Source of the DNA: Siniperca chuatsi
Lineage: Eukaryota; Chordata; Actinopteri; Centrarchiformes; Sinipercidae
Assembly: GCF_020085105.1 (NCBI RefSeq)
Contig: NC_058043.1
Span: forward strand, 10,219,167 to 10,283,166
Reading direction: 5' to 3'
DNA: 64,000 nt
Below the pieces are notes generated by a model that saw only the letters and a list, made by a program, of their open reading frames with translations, ran no database searches and was not told the DNA's origin. The translations under genes were made by a program, and so were the position numbers. Below, piece after piece: positions 1-11,400 of the stretch. Position 1 is the stretch's first letter. Every line of letters begins with the position of its first letter.

Positions 1-498
1 GGTGATTGATGTTGGGTTAGCCTGGCATCGCACTGATCGAGCAGTGTTTTGGCATGTTTTCTCTGGTCCTGATGTACCGTGTTTTGCAAAAGATTATGAA
101 AGTAAAAGCTTTGAGCATCACCACATATTGTCTCAAAAGTTAGACAGACACATAGGGTCAAATTTCAAAGGGAACTGTGTGTATATATGTCTGCAGTTTT
201 AGCAGTACACAGGTTTTGGATGCTCAAGATGAGTCTAATTGATGCTATAACGCTGCTGTACAACATTGTGTCAGCATAATCACGTGAGTGCACTTACGGT
301 AAGTCACTCAAAGTGCTTTTGTGAAATGGCTATTTAATACAATTCAATATGGAGGCAAGCTACCAGGCCCTGGCACTGACACCATGAGATAGAGTGTGAG
401 GAAGCAAGTAAAAAAAGATCTTCCTGTGCTTCGATTCATTTTGGAAATGTTTTCATAGATATATTCTTGTTTTAAGCCAAGATGGAAACAAATTATAC

Positions 499-501
<3 letters not shown>

Positions 502-573
<72 letters not shown>
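502..573. repeat. (AT)n microsatellite
   Basis: An uninterrupted alternating AT/TA run of about 72 bases inside ppm1j intron 1, directly at the left end of a dispersed repeat copy. The Tyr-Ile-repeat open frame across it on the minus strand is an artefact of the repeat. Confidence 0.97.
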
Positions 574-574
<1 letters not shown>

Positions 575-576
<2 letters not shown>

Positions 577-905
577 TCACAGACGCAGCAGGCAGCTGTT
601 TTCAGAGAAAAAGCTCTAAAGACTCACTGTGCACTACCTGTTCAGCACCAAACAGCAGACAGACACAGTTAGTGACTATCTGGTGAACATAGTGGAGCAT
701 TTAGCAGCTTAAGAGCCAGATATTTCCCTTAAGAGCTGGTAGAGACCAAACACACAGCTAAAAGAGAGTGACTATTGGACTTACATTCATCAGGTGGCCA
801 GAAACACGACTCCAAATGAATGATTTTGTTGCTCCGTAACTGCTGGATGTGTAAATAAGCAACTGTTTGCTAACAAGTTTGCTATATCAACTTAAAAGGC
901 GATGA
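575..905 (+). repeat. Dispersed element D, copy 1 (5'-truncated)
   Basis: Shares long stretches with copies near 3.6 and 6.3 kb: CAGCAGG followed by CTGTTTTCAG, AAAAAGCTCTAAA, CAGACAGACACAGTTAG, GGTGAACATAGTGGAGCATTTAGCAGCT, AAGAGCCAGATATTTC and GGATGTGTAAATAAGCAACTG. No coding capacity is visible. It looks like a non-autonomous transposable element; its class cannot be set by eye. Confidence 0.75.
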
Positions 906-3494
906 TATTTTATTGAACACGATAGATGTGATAAGTACAGAAAAGCAGAAACTTTTTAAGCTTTGAGACAGATAGCTGCAATGTAATGTCATAAAAATGC
1001 CCCTGATATTTTGAACACTCACTGTGTGTTAACATGCATTTCAATACAACGAAGATAGTTATTTACCAGTTTTTTGTTCATATCAGCCAGTCCTGACACT
1101 ATTCTGTGTCCAGATCCTAAATGAATGATGAGACACTGTTTACAGTGTGTTTTAATTACAGTACCTGCATTATGTTCTAAACAATATTCAAGTTACTGCA
1201 GTACCTGTTATTATTGTACTGGAGATTTGTTCTTGTCAGGTCTTGCCTGGCAGTTTTAATTTCAGCATTGCACATGTGTCTTGCAAACATGACGCTCAAC
1301 TTCCTCTCCATGAAAAGGAATTCAGAATATGACTAGACTAATTCTTAAATGTTCCCAGATGAAGGCTTTTTACCAGGCCTGCAGTGTTTGTCTAGCTGCC
1401 CACCTCCACCTGATGTAGCCTAGTTTAGCATCAAGCAGGGATTTATCTTTTTCACATTCACTTTGTTAAAATCCTCTCAAACAGTCTACTCTTTTACTCT
1501 CAAATGTGTCTGTATTATGAGCAGAGCAACTAGATACACACCCACAGGCCAGACTGCTGGAACAGGTATACAGTTTTTATTTTAAACTCTATATTGAGCA
1601 CCATTAAGCATCACGAGCAAAAAATAAACATACAAACACACATCACACTTACACAGTTAGATCCACATTTCAACAAGTTCAGATTTGTAATGGAAAATTA
1701 TTCTCAAAATCTCAAAATCTGAAATAATTTTTTCAGGGGTGTCTTTCACTGGCTTACACACACCACTGATCTGCCTCTGATGACTAAACTCCACATCACT
1801 AAAACAGCCCTGTAGGGATTGACAAGACAAGACATTTTTTAACCACATCTTCATGTTTTACTAAAGAGAAGATGTCTAATAACACCAAACTTGAAACACA
1901 TTTTTATCACATCTATGACGTTAAAAGGTCCAGCAACCACAATCGGAGAATTCACCGGAACTCTCAACTTCCTCTTTTGAACTTTCCTTGCATAACATAC
2001 TGTGCAGTAGGAGGGTTCAAACAGAGAAATATTGTCTTACCAAACATGACCCAATGTGGTTTTCAGTCACAAGTTGTGGACATATGACCGGAAAGAAGAT
2101 ATGTGAAAGAGTTACTTCACATTATAGGAAGGCTTGAGCTCCTGGTTTAGAATCACATCCTCCCATGTAACCGACATTATGTTGAATTATAGCTCGCTGA
2201 GCACATGTGACTGCTTTCAAAACAGAGAATAATGCTGACTCTCAGCTGTGGAAGTGGTGAAAAAGAAGTTTACTCTTATATTTAACCTAGTCTCTTCTCA
2301 AAACGAGTGTTAAAATCATTTATGGTTTCCAGTTAGTTTCACTTTAAGCTACATCGGGAATTTCTAATTTTTTAAATATTGTAATAAGGCAGAACAAGCT
2401 AATCATTGCACTAGTATGATGATTTATTCAACATAATGATCTTTGTTATTATATTATGTTATGTTCATTTAAAAGAATGTGAAATCATCCTAAGAGTAAC
2501 ATTGTGAAACAAAACATTATAGGAGGTATAATGGTGGCCATTTCTTCAGCTAGCCTAACATACTGTAGGCCTCCAATGGCTGATGGAACAGATGCATTCA
2601 ATAACAGCAAATAAAAAAACATATTCTCTGCATTTGGTGTCAACTTTTGGCCTTTCGGCAGAAAGTTTAGACAACAGTCAGGCGACTTTAAATTCTTCCC
2701 TGTCATCAGTCCTAATGCAGGGAGCGCAGTGCAGGACACAGTGGTGCCTGTTCACTGCTTTCAACTGATTAGAGAGAGAAAGAGCTTTTTATAATCCAGA
2801 TTTGGGCAGCAATTGCATTTTGTGCCTCATATTTGCTGCTCTCTGATGTCAGATCTTCTGGCCAGCCAGCGACCATTTTCTGCAATGATTGTAATCAGCG
2901 TAACTATTTGGAAAGTGAAAAGTCAAAGGTCTTACTTTGAAGGGGTTTTTATTCTGGATTTCTCTTGTCTCCTTTGTTTGACTGTACAGTTTTTCCTCTT
3001 TCCCTCTCACTGTCAGTCTCCCTTTCCTTTTTGGTATCTTACTTTTTCCTTCCTCAGATGATCCCAGCAGTAACTGATAAATTACTAATCCCTCCTCTGC
3101 AGGAGTTTCCAAGGGAATCTTAATGACAATACTTGAATTACTGGAATTGCGCAATAGGCATTATGCCGTTTGTCCAGCTAATGTGGCATTTATCTATAAT
3201 TGAAACTGAATGTTATGTAATATGCCAGCATGAGGTCCAAACTGCGGCCTTTCCAAGTCAGCCTCATGTGCAGCTTAAAGGACCATGTTGTAGCCCATTT
3301 ACTACAAATTGTATATACTTTTCTACACAGCTAACCATTTTGCAAAACATGCAATTGTGTTTTAGATTTGTGTTTTTCCTATTGTTCCAGGCAGCCATTA
3401 GTTTCCATTTACAAAGTATGAAAATCAAATAGCAGATTCTTGAAACATGCTTGAGTTGTGTAATCTATCAGAGTAAACATGCTAACATGCTAAC

Positions 3495-4900
3495 ATAACA
3501 ATGGATGAAATCATTATATGTAATGTGAAAGGAGATGCTTGTAGTTACAAACCCACAGAGAATTATTACCTGACTCTGCAGTTCTCCTCAGCTCTATGGA
3601 GCTTTTTAGCTTCTTTCAGCTCATTATTTTGGTTTTATGGCCCACAACTTTACTGATTCAGTTCACTCTTACGGCTCAGATGGACCTTGTTTCCAGAAGC
3701 AGCAGGTAGTTGTTTTAGGCGAAAAAGCTCTAAAAACCCACTGTACGCTACTTGCCCAGCATCAAAGGTCTGACTAGTTAGCATGGTAAACATAGTGAAG
3801 CATATAGCAACTAAAGAGCCAAATATTTCCATCAGATGTTAGTAAAGTCCAAAACAGAGCTAAAAATCGCCAGGCAGTCAAAAACACGACTTCGAATCAA
3901 TGTTGCCCCGTGTTTGCTGGATGTGTAAACAAGTAACAGTTTACTAACACATATCAACTTTATAATGTAATTATATGTCAGTTTTGTCTTTACAGCTTGT
4001 TGCACTTGGTTGTACGGAAGCCCTGAAAGGCAAGCGAACACATTTTTATCTGGTGATCCATTTTCTAAGTCTGATCAAAATAGTTTTCTCTCCTGTGTTT
4101 ATGACTTAAGAACAAGTGAATTTTTTTCCCCCATAAAAAAGTATTTCATCTGTGAAACCAGCAGAAAAAAGATAAAAATAAAATTTCTCACTTGCCTTTC
4201 AGGGCTTTCACAGATGAAAAAAAAATGTTCTGCCTCTTTCACAGATGAAATACTGTTTTTAAGGAACTTATAAAAATTATCCTGGGGGGAAAAAAAGTTC
4301 ACCTGTTCAGGAACAATATGTAAGATTTGGCCAGAATATTAGCATAAACATAAAAAATTAACTAACATTATCAACGGAATGTTGAGAAGTAACAGTGCTG
4401 ATATCATGTCAAAGACATCTATATTGTGTTGCAGAAATATCTACTGAAATTAGCTTGCTAACTGGCCTCTGTCGGTCTCTGAGGTTCCGTTCTGTCCTGG
4501 TCTGGCCGTGTTCAGGTACCACCTGCCCAACTTCGGTTCTGGTGCTCAGTCAGCTAATAGCACCGTAACTAAGTTAGCTGCACAGCTAACTGAGCCAACT
4601 AGCTAATGGCAGCTTGCAGCAGTTATGACCTGATATGTGATATGCTGCCCCCTATTGATTTGGAGTATGAATTCAACAGGTGGAGAGAAATGTGTCAAAC
4701 ACAGGAGAGAAAACTATTTTGATCAGATTTAGAAAATGGATCACCAGAAAAAAAATTCTCACTTGCCTTTCAGGGCCTCCATACAGTTGCGCTTCCCCCA
4801 AGTGGCAAAAACAATTAATGCAGGTTTATGGTGCAGAATGATTTACTGTTTATACTGTATTACCATAATATAATCCATCACTTTAATCCATGATAGATTA
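3495..4900 (+). repeat. Dispersed element D, copy 2, split by a MITE
   Basis: The left part (to about 4009) matches copies 1 and 3. The sequence then jumps into a 0.8-kb inverted-repeat element and resumes near 4795 with AATTAATGCAGGTTTA, which resembles the CATTGCAGGTTTA at the right end of copy 3. The MITE therefore inserted after element D. Confidence 0.65.
4005..4800. mobile_element. MITE with ~95-bp terminal inverted repeats
   Basis: The left end (GCCCTGAAAGGCAAGCGAA, then CTGGTGATCCATTTTCTAA, CTGATCAAAATAGTTTTCTC, TCCTGTGTTT) is repeated as its near-exact reverse complement at about 4690-4790. Inside there is a second mirror pair: TATTTCATCTGTGAAA near 4142 against TTTCACAGATGAAATA near 4237, plus an extra CACTTGCCTTTCAGGGC copy near 4190. 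There is no transposase, so it is non-autonomous. The exact ends and target duplication are not resolved. Confidence 0.85.
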
Positions 4901-5430
4901 CACAACTCAAATAAATTTCAAGAATTACTGGAAGTACTGGATACATTATTTGTAGAGCTAGAACATTTAAAAACCCTGTTTTGGTCAAACTAAATGTGTG
5001 ATGAAATAGTTTGAGCAATTGTTTGTTTTGAGAAACTGGAAAACTGTTTACTATACTATTTGTTATTTTTTTACATAGATAAAGCTAGTTAGCACAGTTT
5101 CAGTTTCCAGCTTCACCACTGTTTTCACCAGTGTTCTGCATTGGTACCTCCAGTGAACACTGCTGCAGCACACACCAGGAGTATGAAACAGTGCAATACG
5201 TGAAAGCCATTATCCTTCACAGGCATCAGCTCATAATAAAAACACTTCATTCCTCCTGCAAGTTCCCTCTGGGATATGACTGCATCCTAGCCCACTTTTT
5301 TCCTCACTGTTCGACTCTCGCCATCTTTCTGGCTGCTATTATGTTTTCATGTGGTTAGAAGAATGAGAGTAAACACTATAAATCATCTAACTCCAGTCTC
5401 ACCTTTCTGCCTCACCTCTTTCTCCATCAG

Positions 5431-8400
5431 GGTGATCAATGCGGGGAAGAGCATGCTGAATGAGGACCAGGCCTCTTGTGAGAAGCTGTTTGTGAAGAAG
5501 CCGAGCAGCAAACACCGCAACTCCACTCTGCTGGAGGACAACGGGGTGAGCGAAGGGCAAGCTCCTGACATCAAAAGAGGAGTCAGTGAATGAGGGACGA
5601 AATTTCTGGTCAAAGGCTGGCAGCTCCAATACACAAATAAACAAAAACACAATATAGTCTGAGCAGTAGTGCATTGAAATTAAAATCACATCTTGATACC
5701 CAATAATGGTGTCTTCGTATCCTATTTGGTATTGATGGATTCACCTTGTTACTTGTAATTCCCCTCCAGTTCTTGTGGGACTTCTAATGTTTCACTATGT
5801 ATACTATCATTCAAATGGCTCTCATATATCCCTCACTGTTTCTCGTCTCGTCATTACAAAGCAAAGCATCAGAAACAAGTCCCAGTGGTTAAAAAATATA
5901 CAAGATAAGTATTTTTTGGAATGTTTGTATCTTCACCCTCAAGTTTGTAGAAAATAAGATCTAACTGAAGAGACCTCAAAGACCCAAAAAGAAGACTTTT
6001 AACCAAATTCTACTACTTTAATTTGGCTTTTTGTCTGAACAGGTCTCTGTAAAGTTTAAAGTGCCAGACCTGGCTGAACATTTGTTTTTGTTTTTTTCAA
6101 GATGTGTCACGATTAAATTTTTTTAAAGAAGCTATATAAAATCTTTTTACGTATGTTAACAATGGATCACATGACAACTTGTATGTGAAAGAGGTCACTT
6201 GTAGTGAGAATTGTCATTCTCCAGTTCCCTTCAACTCTACAGAGCATTTTAACATCTTCAGCTCATTGTTTTGGTTGTCAATCCTGCAACGTTACTGTTT
6301 TAGTTCACTTTTTCGGACTGCAGCAGTGGCTGATTTCAGCAAAAAAGGTCTAATAACCAACTAACAGCAGACAGACACAGTTAGCGATTTGCTGGTGAAC
6401 ATAGTGGAGCATTTAGCAGCTAAAGAGCCAGATATTTCAATCAGGGGATGGTGAAGACCAAAAACAGAGCTTAAACAGAGTCAGTTACAGTCATCATGTG
6501 GCCACAAACACAACTCCAAATTGAATGCTAATGTTGTTCTGTATCTGTAGAATGTGTAAATAGGCAACTGATTGCTAACATGTTAGCCATATCTGGACTT
6601 AAACTTAAAGGGTGATAATATGTCAATGTTTCAGCTAAAAAAATCAGTCATTGCAGGTTTAAAGCGGGCATTGGGGTTTTTTGTACTCTCTACAATCACG
6701 ATTGTGCAGTCATTTGTCACAGTGATTCATTTTCTTAACATACTAAAAAATGCAGGCACACACAACAGGTTTGCCCTGTTGACCTGGTGTTTCATAAGAA
6801 CTGTGACTGGGTCCGTAGAGCACAGGCCAACGACTTGTTTCTCAGTGATTGTAGTCCTGTAATCTTTCAAAACACATTTACTCTTCAGGTCAATATGTCT
6901 GTTTAATGCCTGTACACACACACTCCTCCATTTGGTGTAAATGAATTACATCATCCCTTGTTGCACCCCTCCTCCACTTGAGTCTAGCATCAGAGGGGTA
7001 AGCCTGTTCATCTGTTAGTTAGTCAGTCAGGCCAACTCTGCTTGTAAACATGCCTGCAAACACAAAGGTGGCAACGCCTTTCCATTGCCTATTGCGTCAT
7101 AGTAGATCAGCAAAAGCCCTGGCATGAGGAGAGTTTTCCTGTAGTCTGTCCATAACTTGTGTAGATCCTGTTAGAACAGATATCACGTAACACTTGCTTT
7201 ATACTGTAGGTTAATATTACTTAATTTTTTATGTTTATTTGCACACTACTGTTATATATTGTCTTTGACTTAAACTATGCCATATAAATCATGAAAAGTA
7301 AAGCTCACAATGAGATTTTTGTCTCTTGCCAGCTTTCCCATAATATTATAATCTAGATTTACTGCAATTGTGGTTCAGTAAGACCTGAAATGAAAGAAAA
7401 ATATTGCTTAGCATTACAAATGTCACCAGCTGCAGTCCCAGAGCCTGTAAAACCTCACACAGATTTGTAATCTCATGGGAGATTTTTAAACCATAACCAT
7501 AACTAATTATTACTTTTCTGTTATTTTTTTAATATTACTACTACTGTTTTTACTACATTTTTATATCCATATACATTTTTTAGGATGGTACAGGAATCCC
7601 TCTCCACTTTTGGGGCGTGTTTGATGGACATGCAGGTTCCGGAGCCGCCATCATGGCCTCCAAGCTTCTTCATCGCCTCATCAGAGACCGTTTGGGAGAA
7701 ATCTGCCACCTGCTGGAGAACCCCACCAGTGCACCTCCTATCTGCCTGGCCAAGAACGGCAGCCCGTACCAGGCGGAGACAAAGAAGGGAGCCACACAGG
7801 AACCAGAAGATCCAGATGCTGTCAGCGACTCCTCAGTACGCTTTCACATGGAGAAGGTTGTCAGCTTGGAGAGCCTGGTGATGGGAGTCATAGAGACCGC
7901 CTTCACACAGATGGTGAGCAGATGATAACCAACAATCTATGTAAGAAAACAAGAGAACAGTGCTTTGCAAGCTGCACAAGGCATTTTGGCACATTTGTAT
8001 CTTGTATATTTTAACTTAAATTCCCAGAAAACACTTTAGACTTACTATCTTAGCCAGTCTGTTATGATTTGCCACCAAAGGTCACCAAAGAGAGTTAGTA
8101 TAAAGATCTTATTTTGGTGAACCTAGCAGTATCCAAACTTGAGGATATTGAGGGCCTCATGCAGTCAGTAAGCTCAAAGTGATACTCTTCTCTGATGCAA
8201 CCACTGTCTGGTTTAGATGATACTGATAATAACCCACAGCCAAGGTAATGTATTCTTCAAAGCCTCCTTGTTTCTCTCCATACGCACTGCTGTTTTGTTT
8301 TGAATATGAATATGTATGAAGAAAATAATGAGCTATTTTGGGTGATGAGAGGCAAAGTGAGCTCTTAAACCACTGAGGTTTTGCAGGCCTTTTGTTTTTT

Positions 8401-11400
8401 TCCTTGATTTTTCTCTCGTTATTTCAGGATGACCTAATTGAAAAGGAAAAAACGTCATATGCCATCTCTGGTGGGTGTTGTGCCTTAGCTGCCATTCATT
8501 TGATGGGGAAACTCTACGTGGCCAATGCTGGAGATAGCAGGTGAGAGAACTGAAAAAACCTTCTACTGCAGACCACAGGATAAATGTAATTCACTCTAGC
8601 TCTCCGCTGTACAATGTATAGAGCTTTATACTCATAGGAGACATAGACATAGACAGCAGACATAGTAGATTATTGTGTCCCCTGGGATTCACTTTGCATA
8701 CTGCAGCATCATGTAGAGCTCTTTGTGTGAAATAAGGTTCTCTCTGTGTGAACCTTCTCACTCCCCTTCCTCTTTCTCTCTACAGGGCCATAATCATACG
8801 AAACAATGAAGTTATTCCCATGACTAATGAATTCACACCTGAGTCAGAGAGACAGCGGCTACAGTATCTGGTATTCTTCTCTCTTCTATGTCTCACATGG
8901 CAAATACAATTATTTTACCAACAGACACATAAATGAACTGCATAGTAATCTGTTCAAGTGGATTTTAAAATCTGGTGCATAGCAAGCTGTAACAGGAAGA
9001 GTATAAATATAACTTTACTAGACAAGTGAGGTTTAACTAACAGTAAAGTTGAGTTGAGCATGATAAGTATGCAACCTGAAGAAGAGGGAGGAAATCCTGT
9101 GTCTCACTGATATAAACTGGTGTTCATCGGTTGTCTATTTTAGTAGCCGGTTGTAGTTCTGAGTCACAGGGTGGGTGGATGATGTTTGCTGCTAAAACAG
9201 GGAGCTGTTTTGTGCCTTCAGTGTACAGCATACTGTACAGCAGGTCTCCTGTTAAACATGCAATCTTATAGTTTTTCTTGTTTTAGAAAAACGTGTGAGT
9301 CGTGACGGACATTTAGGCTTAAGTAAAGCTTTTTATTCTGTAGTTTGATGCGACCTGCTCCATTTTGTGTGTCACTCCAGGGCTTCCTGAGGCCAGAGCT
9401 CCTGGGTAATGAGTTCACTCACATTGAGTTCCCTCGTAGGATCCAGCACAGTGAGCTGGGCAAAAAGATGCTCTACAGAGACCACACCATGACTGGCTGG
9501 TAAACCTTTTTAACCACATTTCTGACAGTTAATCACTTTTTATGAATACTTTACTCTGTATTGGGTATCCTACAATTGTTCAGAACAGTTTGGTTGTGGA
9601 GTGATTAGGAGAGGTGAACCAACAATGATTTTTAATTATCGATTAATCTGCCAATTATTTTCTTGATGAATCGATTATTTGTTTAGTCTATGAAATATCA
9701 GAAAATAGTAAAAAAATTTCCATCACATTTTCCCAGAGCTCAAGTTGACTTGTTTAAATAGCTTGAAAACCCAAAATGTTTTCAATGATAAAAAACAGAG
9801 AAAAGCAGCAAATATTAACATTTGAGAAGCTAGAACCAGTGAATTTTGCTTTTAAAAATGACTTAAATAGTCATCAACATTGTTGCTGAATAACTTTCCA
9901 GACAGTTTCAGTAACTTACATCTGAGATCTGTTGTTGTGTTGTAGGGCTTATAAGACAATCGTTGAAGATGATCTGAAATTCCCCCTGATATATGGAGAG
10001 GGTAAAAAGGTAAGAAACAGAGAACACCCATTGTAGTCGATACCCAGCCATTTGTAGAGATTTCTAAATATTAAGGTGCGGACAGTTTTGACTTAGTAAT
10101 GACATAACCATAAAATGTACATAACAATCATACTGCTCACAGAATCTCTACAGCTGATACATTGTTGTGTGGTCATGCTATCTATCTTTTAGTCTGTATA
10201 TGCAGATTAATACAATTATGAAGCATTTTTACATCTACAAGTAATTTGTTGAATTCTGCAGCCACCGCCTGGGTAGAAATAAGTCCTGCTCAACATTTTC
10301 ATCATTGTCTGAGAGAACATGGTCTTCACTTAATAATACCTCATAAATGGATTTTCCTAGAACTGAATTACATCCAACCAATAACCTACATTATTGTGTG
10401 TGTTTGTCCTTACTGTATGTGTGTGCCTGTGATGAATGTGTGTTGGTATACACAGGCACGCGTCATGGCGACAATAGGAGTGACCCGTGGGCTGGGCGAT
10501 CATGACCTGAAGGTGTACAATTCCAACATTTACATCAAGCCTTTCCTCTCATGCGTCCCTGAGGTGAGTGTGAGGAGTCAGAAGCAGCTCTGGTTGTCAG
10601 CGCTGCCTGAGGAGTCGCACTCAGCATCGTTGCTTTAGCCACCTTGGAGCCTTTAGGATACATTTGAACAGCTTTTGGGCCCTGAGCTTCACTTTGTTGG
10701 AGTTACTAGTTACTTTACAGATTAAGATTTTACAAACAAAACATACAATCAATTTATAAAATATGATACTGTGCTACAGACTAAACTTTCCAACAGTATA
10801 TAAAGTAGTTCAAATGTGCTCCAGCTCGACCAGCTGTAACATTATATTGCTGCTTACGTCTTAAAGCATCAGTAATAATATTCCAGTAATATGATATATA
10901 CTGTTTATACTAATATTACTCTCTGAAAGGAACCATTCTACCCAACAAGTACTTTTACTTTAATAATTTAAGTACATTTTGCTATTAATACTTTTGTATT
11001 TTTACTTAAGTGAAGTTTTGAATGTAGAGCAGTATTGCTACTTTTACTTTAGTAAAAGATATGAGTACTTCTTCCACCACTGTTGAAAGCTGTGCACGAA
11101 GCAATCCACACGGCTGTTAGACATGCAGTCATTTGAACCAAGAAAGGTTAGAAGTGCACACAACCTTTTTTCAGTATCTTGCTACTCATCATATCACTTC
11201 TTATTTTTGTTTTATGGAGTTAAAAATACTCTCTGCCTCTCTTGTTAGGCTTTCTCATTTCCTGTTCAACCACCTCTCAGTACAGCATTACAGGAATATT
11301 ATCAGGCCTCTATTTCTTGAACTAAGCTTATCTAACACTTGCTGTAAGTCACTCTCAATAAGTGTCAAATGTCAAAACATGTGAATGAACATGATCATTT

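Larger units (their letters stand above)
1..5430 (+). other. ppm1j: ppm1j intron 1 (3' part)
   Basis: There is no coding exon here; open frames are short and show no protein family. It ends at a pyrimidine-rich tract and CAG before the VINAGKS exon. It holds a long (AT)n tract, two copies of a dispersed element (one split by a MITE) and otherwise AT-rich sequence with no recognisable signal. Exon 1 was looked for and not seen, so it is taken to lie further left. Confidence 0.7.

Noticed and set aside
502..573. Could the (AT)n tract be an origin or matrix-attachment site
   Set aside because: Length and purity fit an ordinary microsatellite; no other signal supports a function.
344..580. 78-codon Tyr-Ile-repeat open frame
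   Set aside because: Made by the (AT)n microsatellite.
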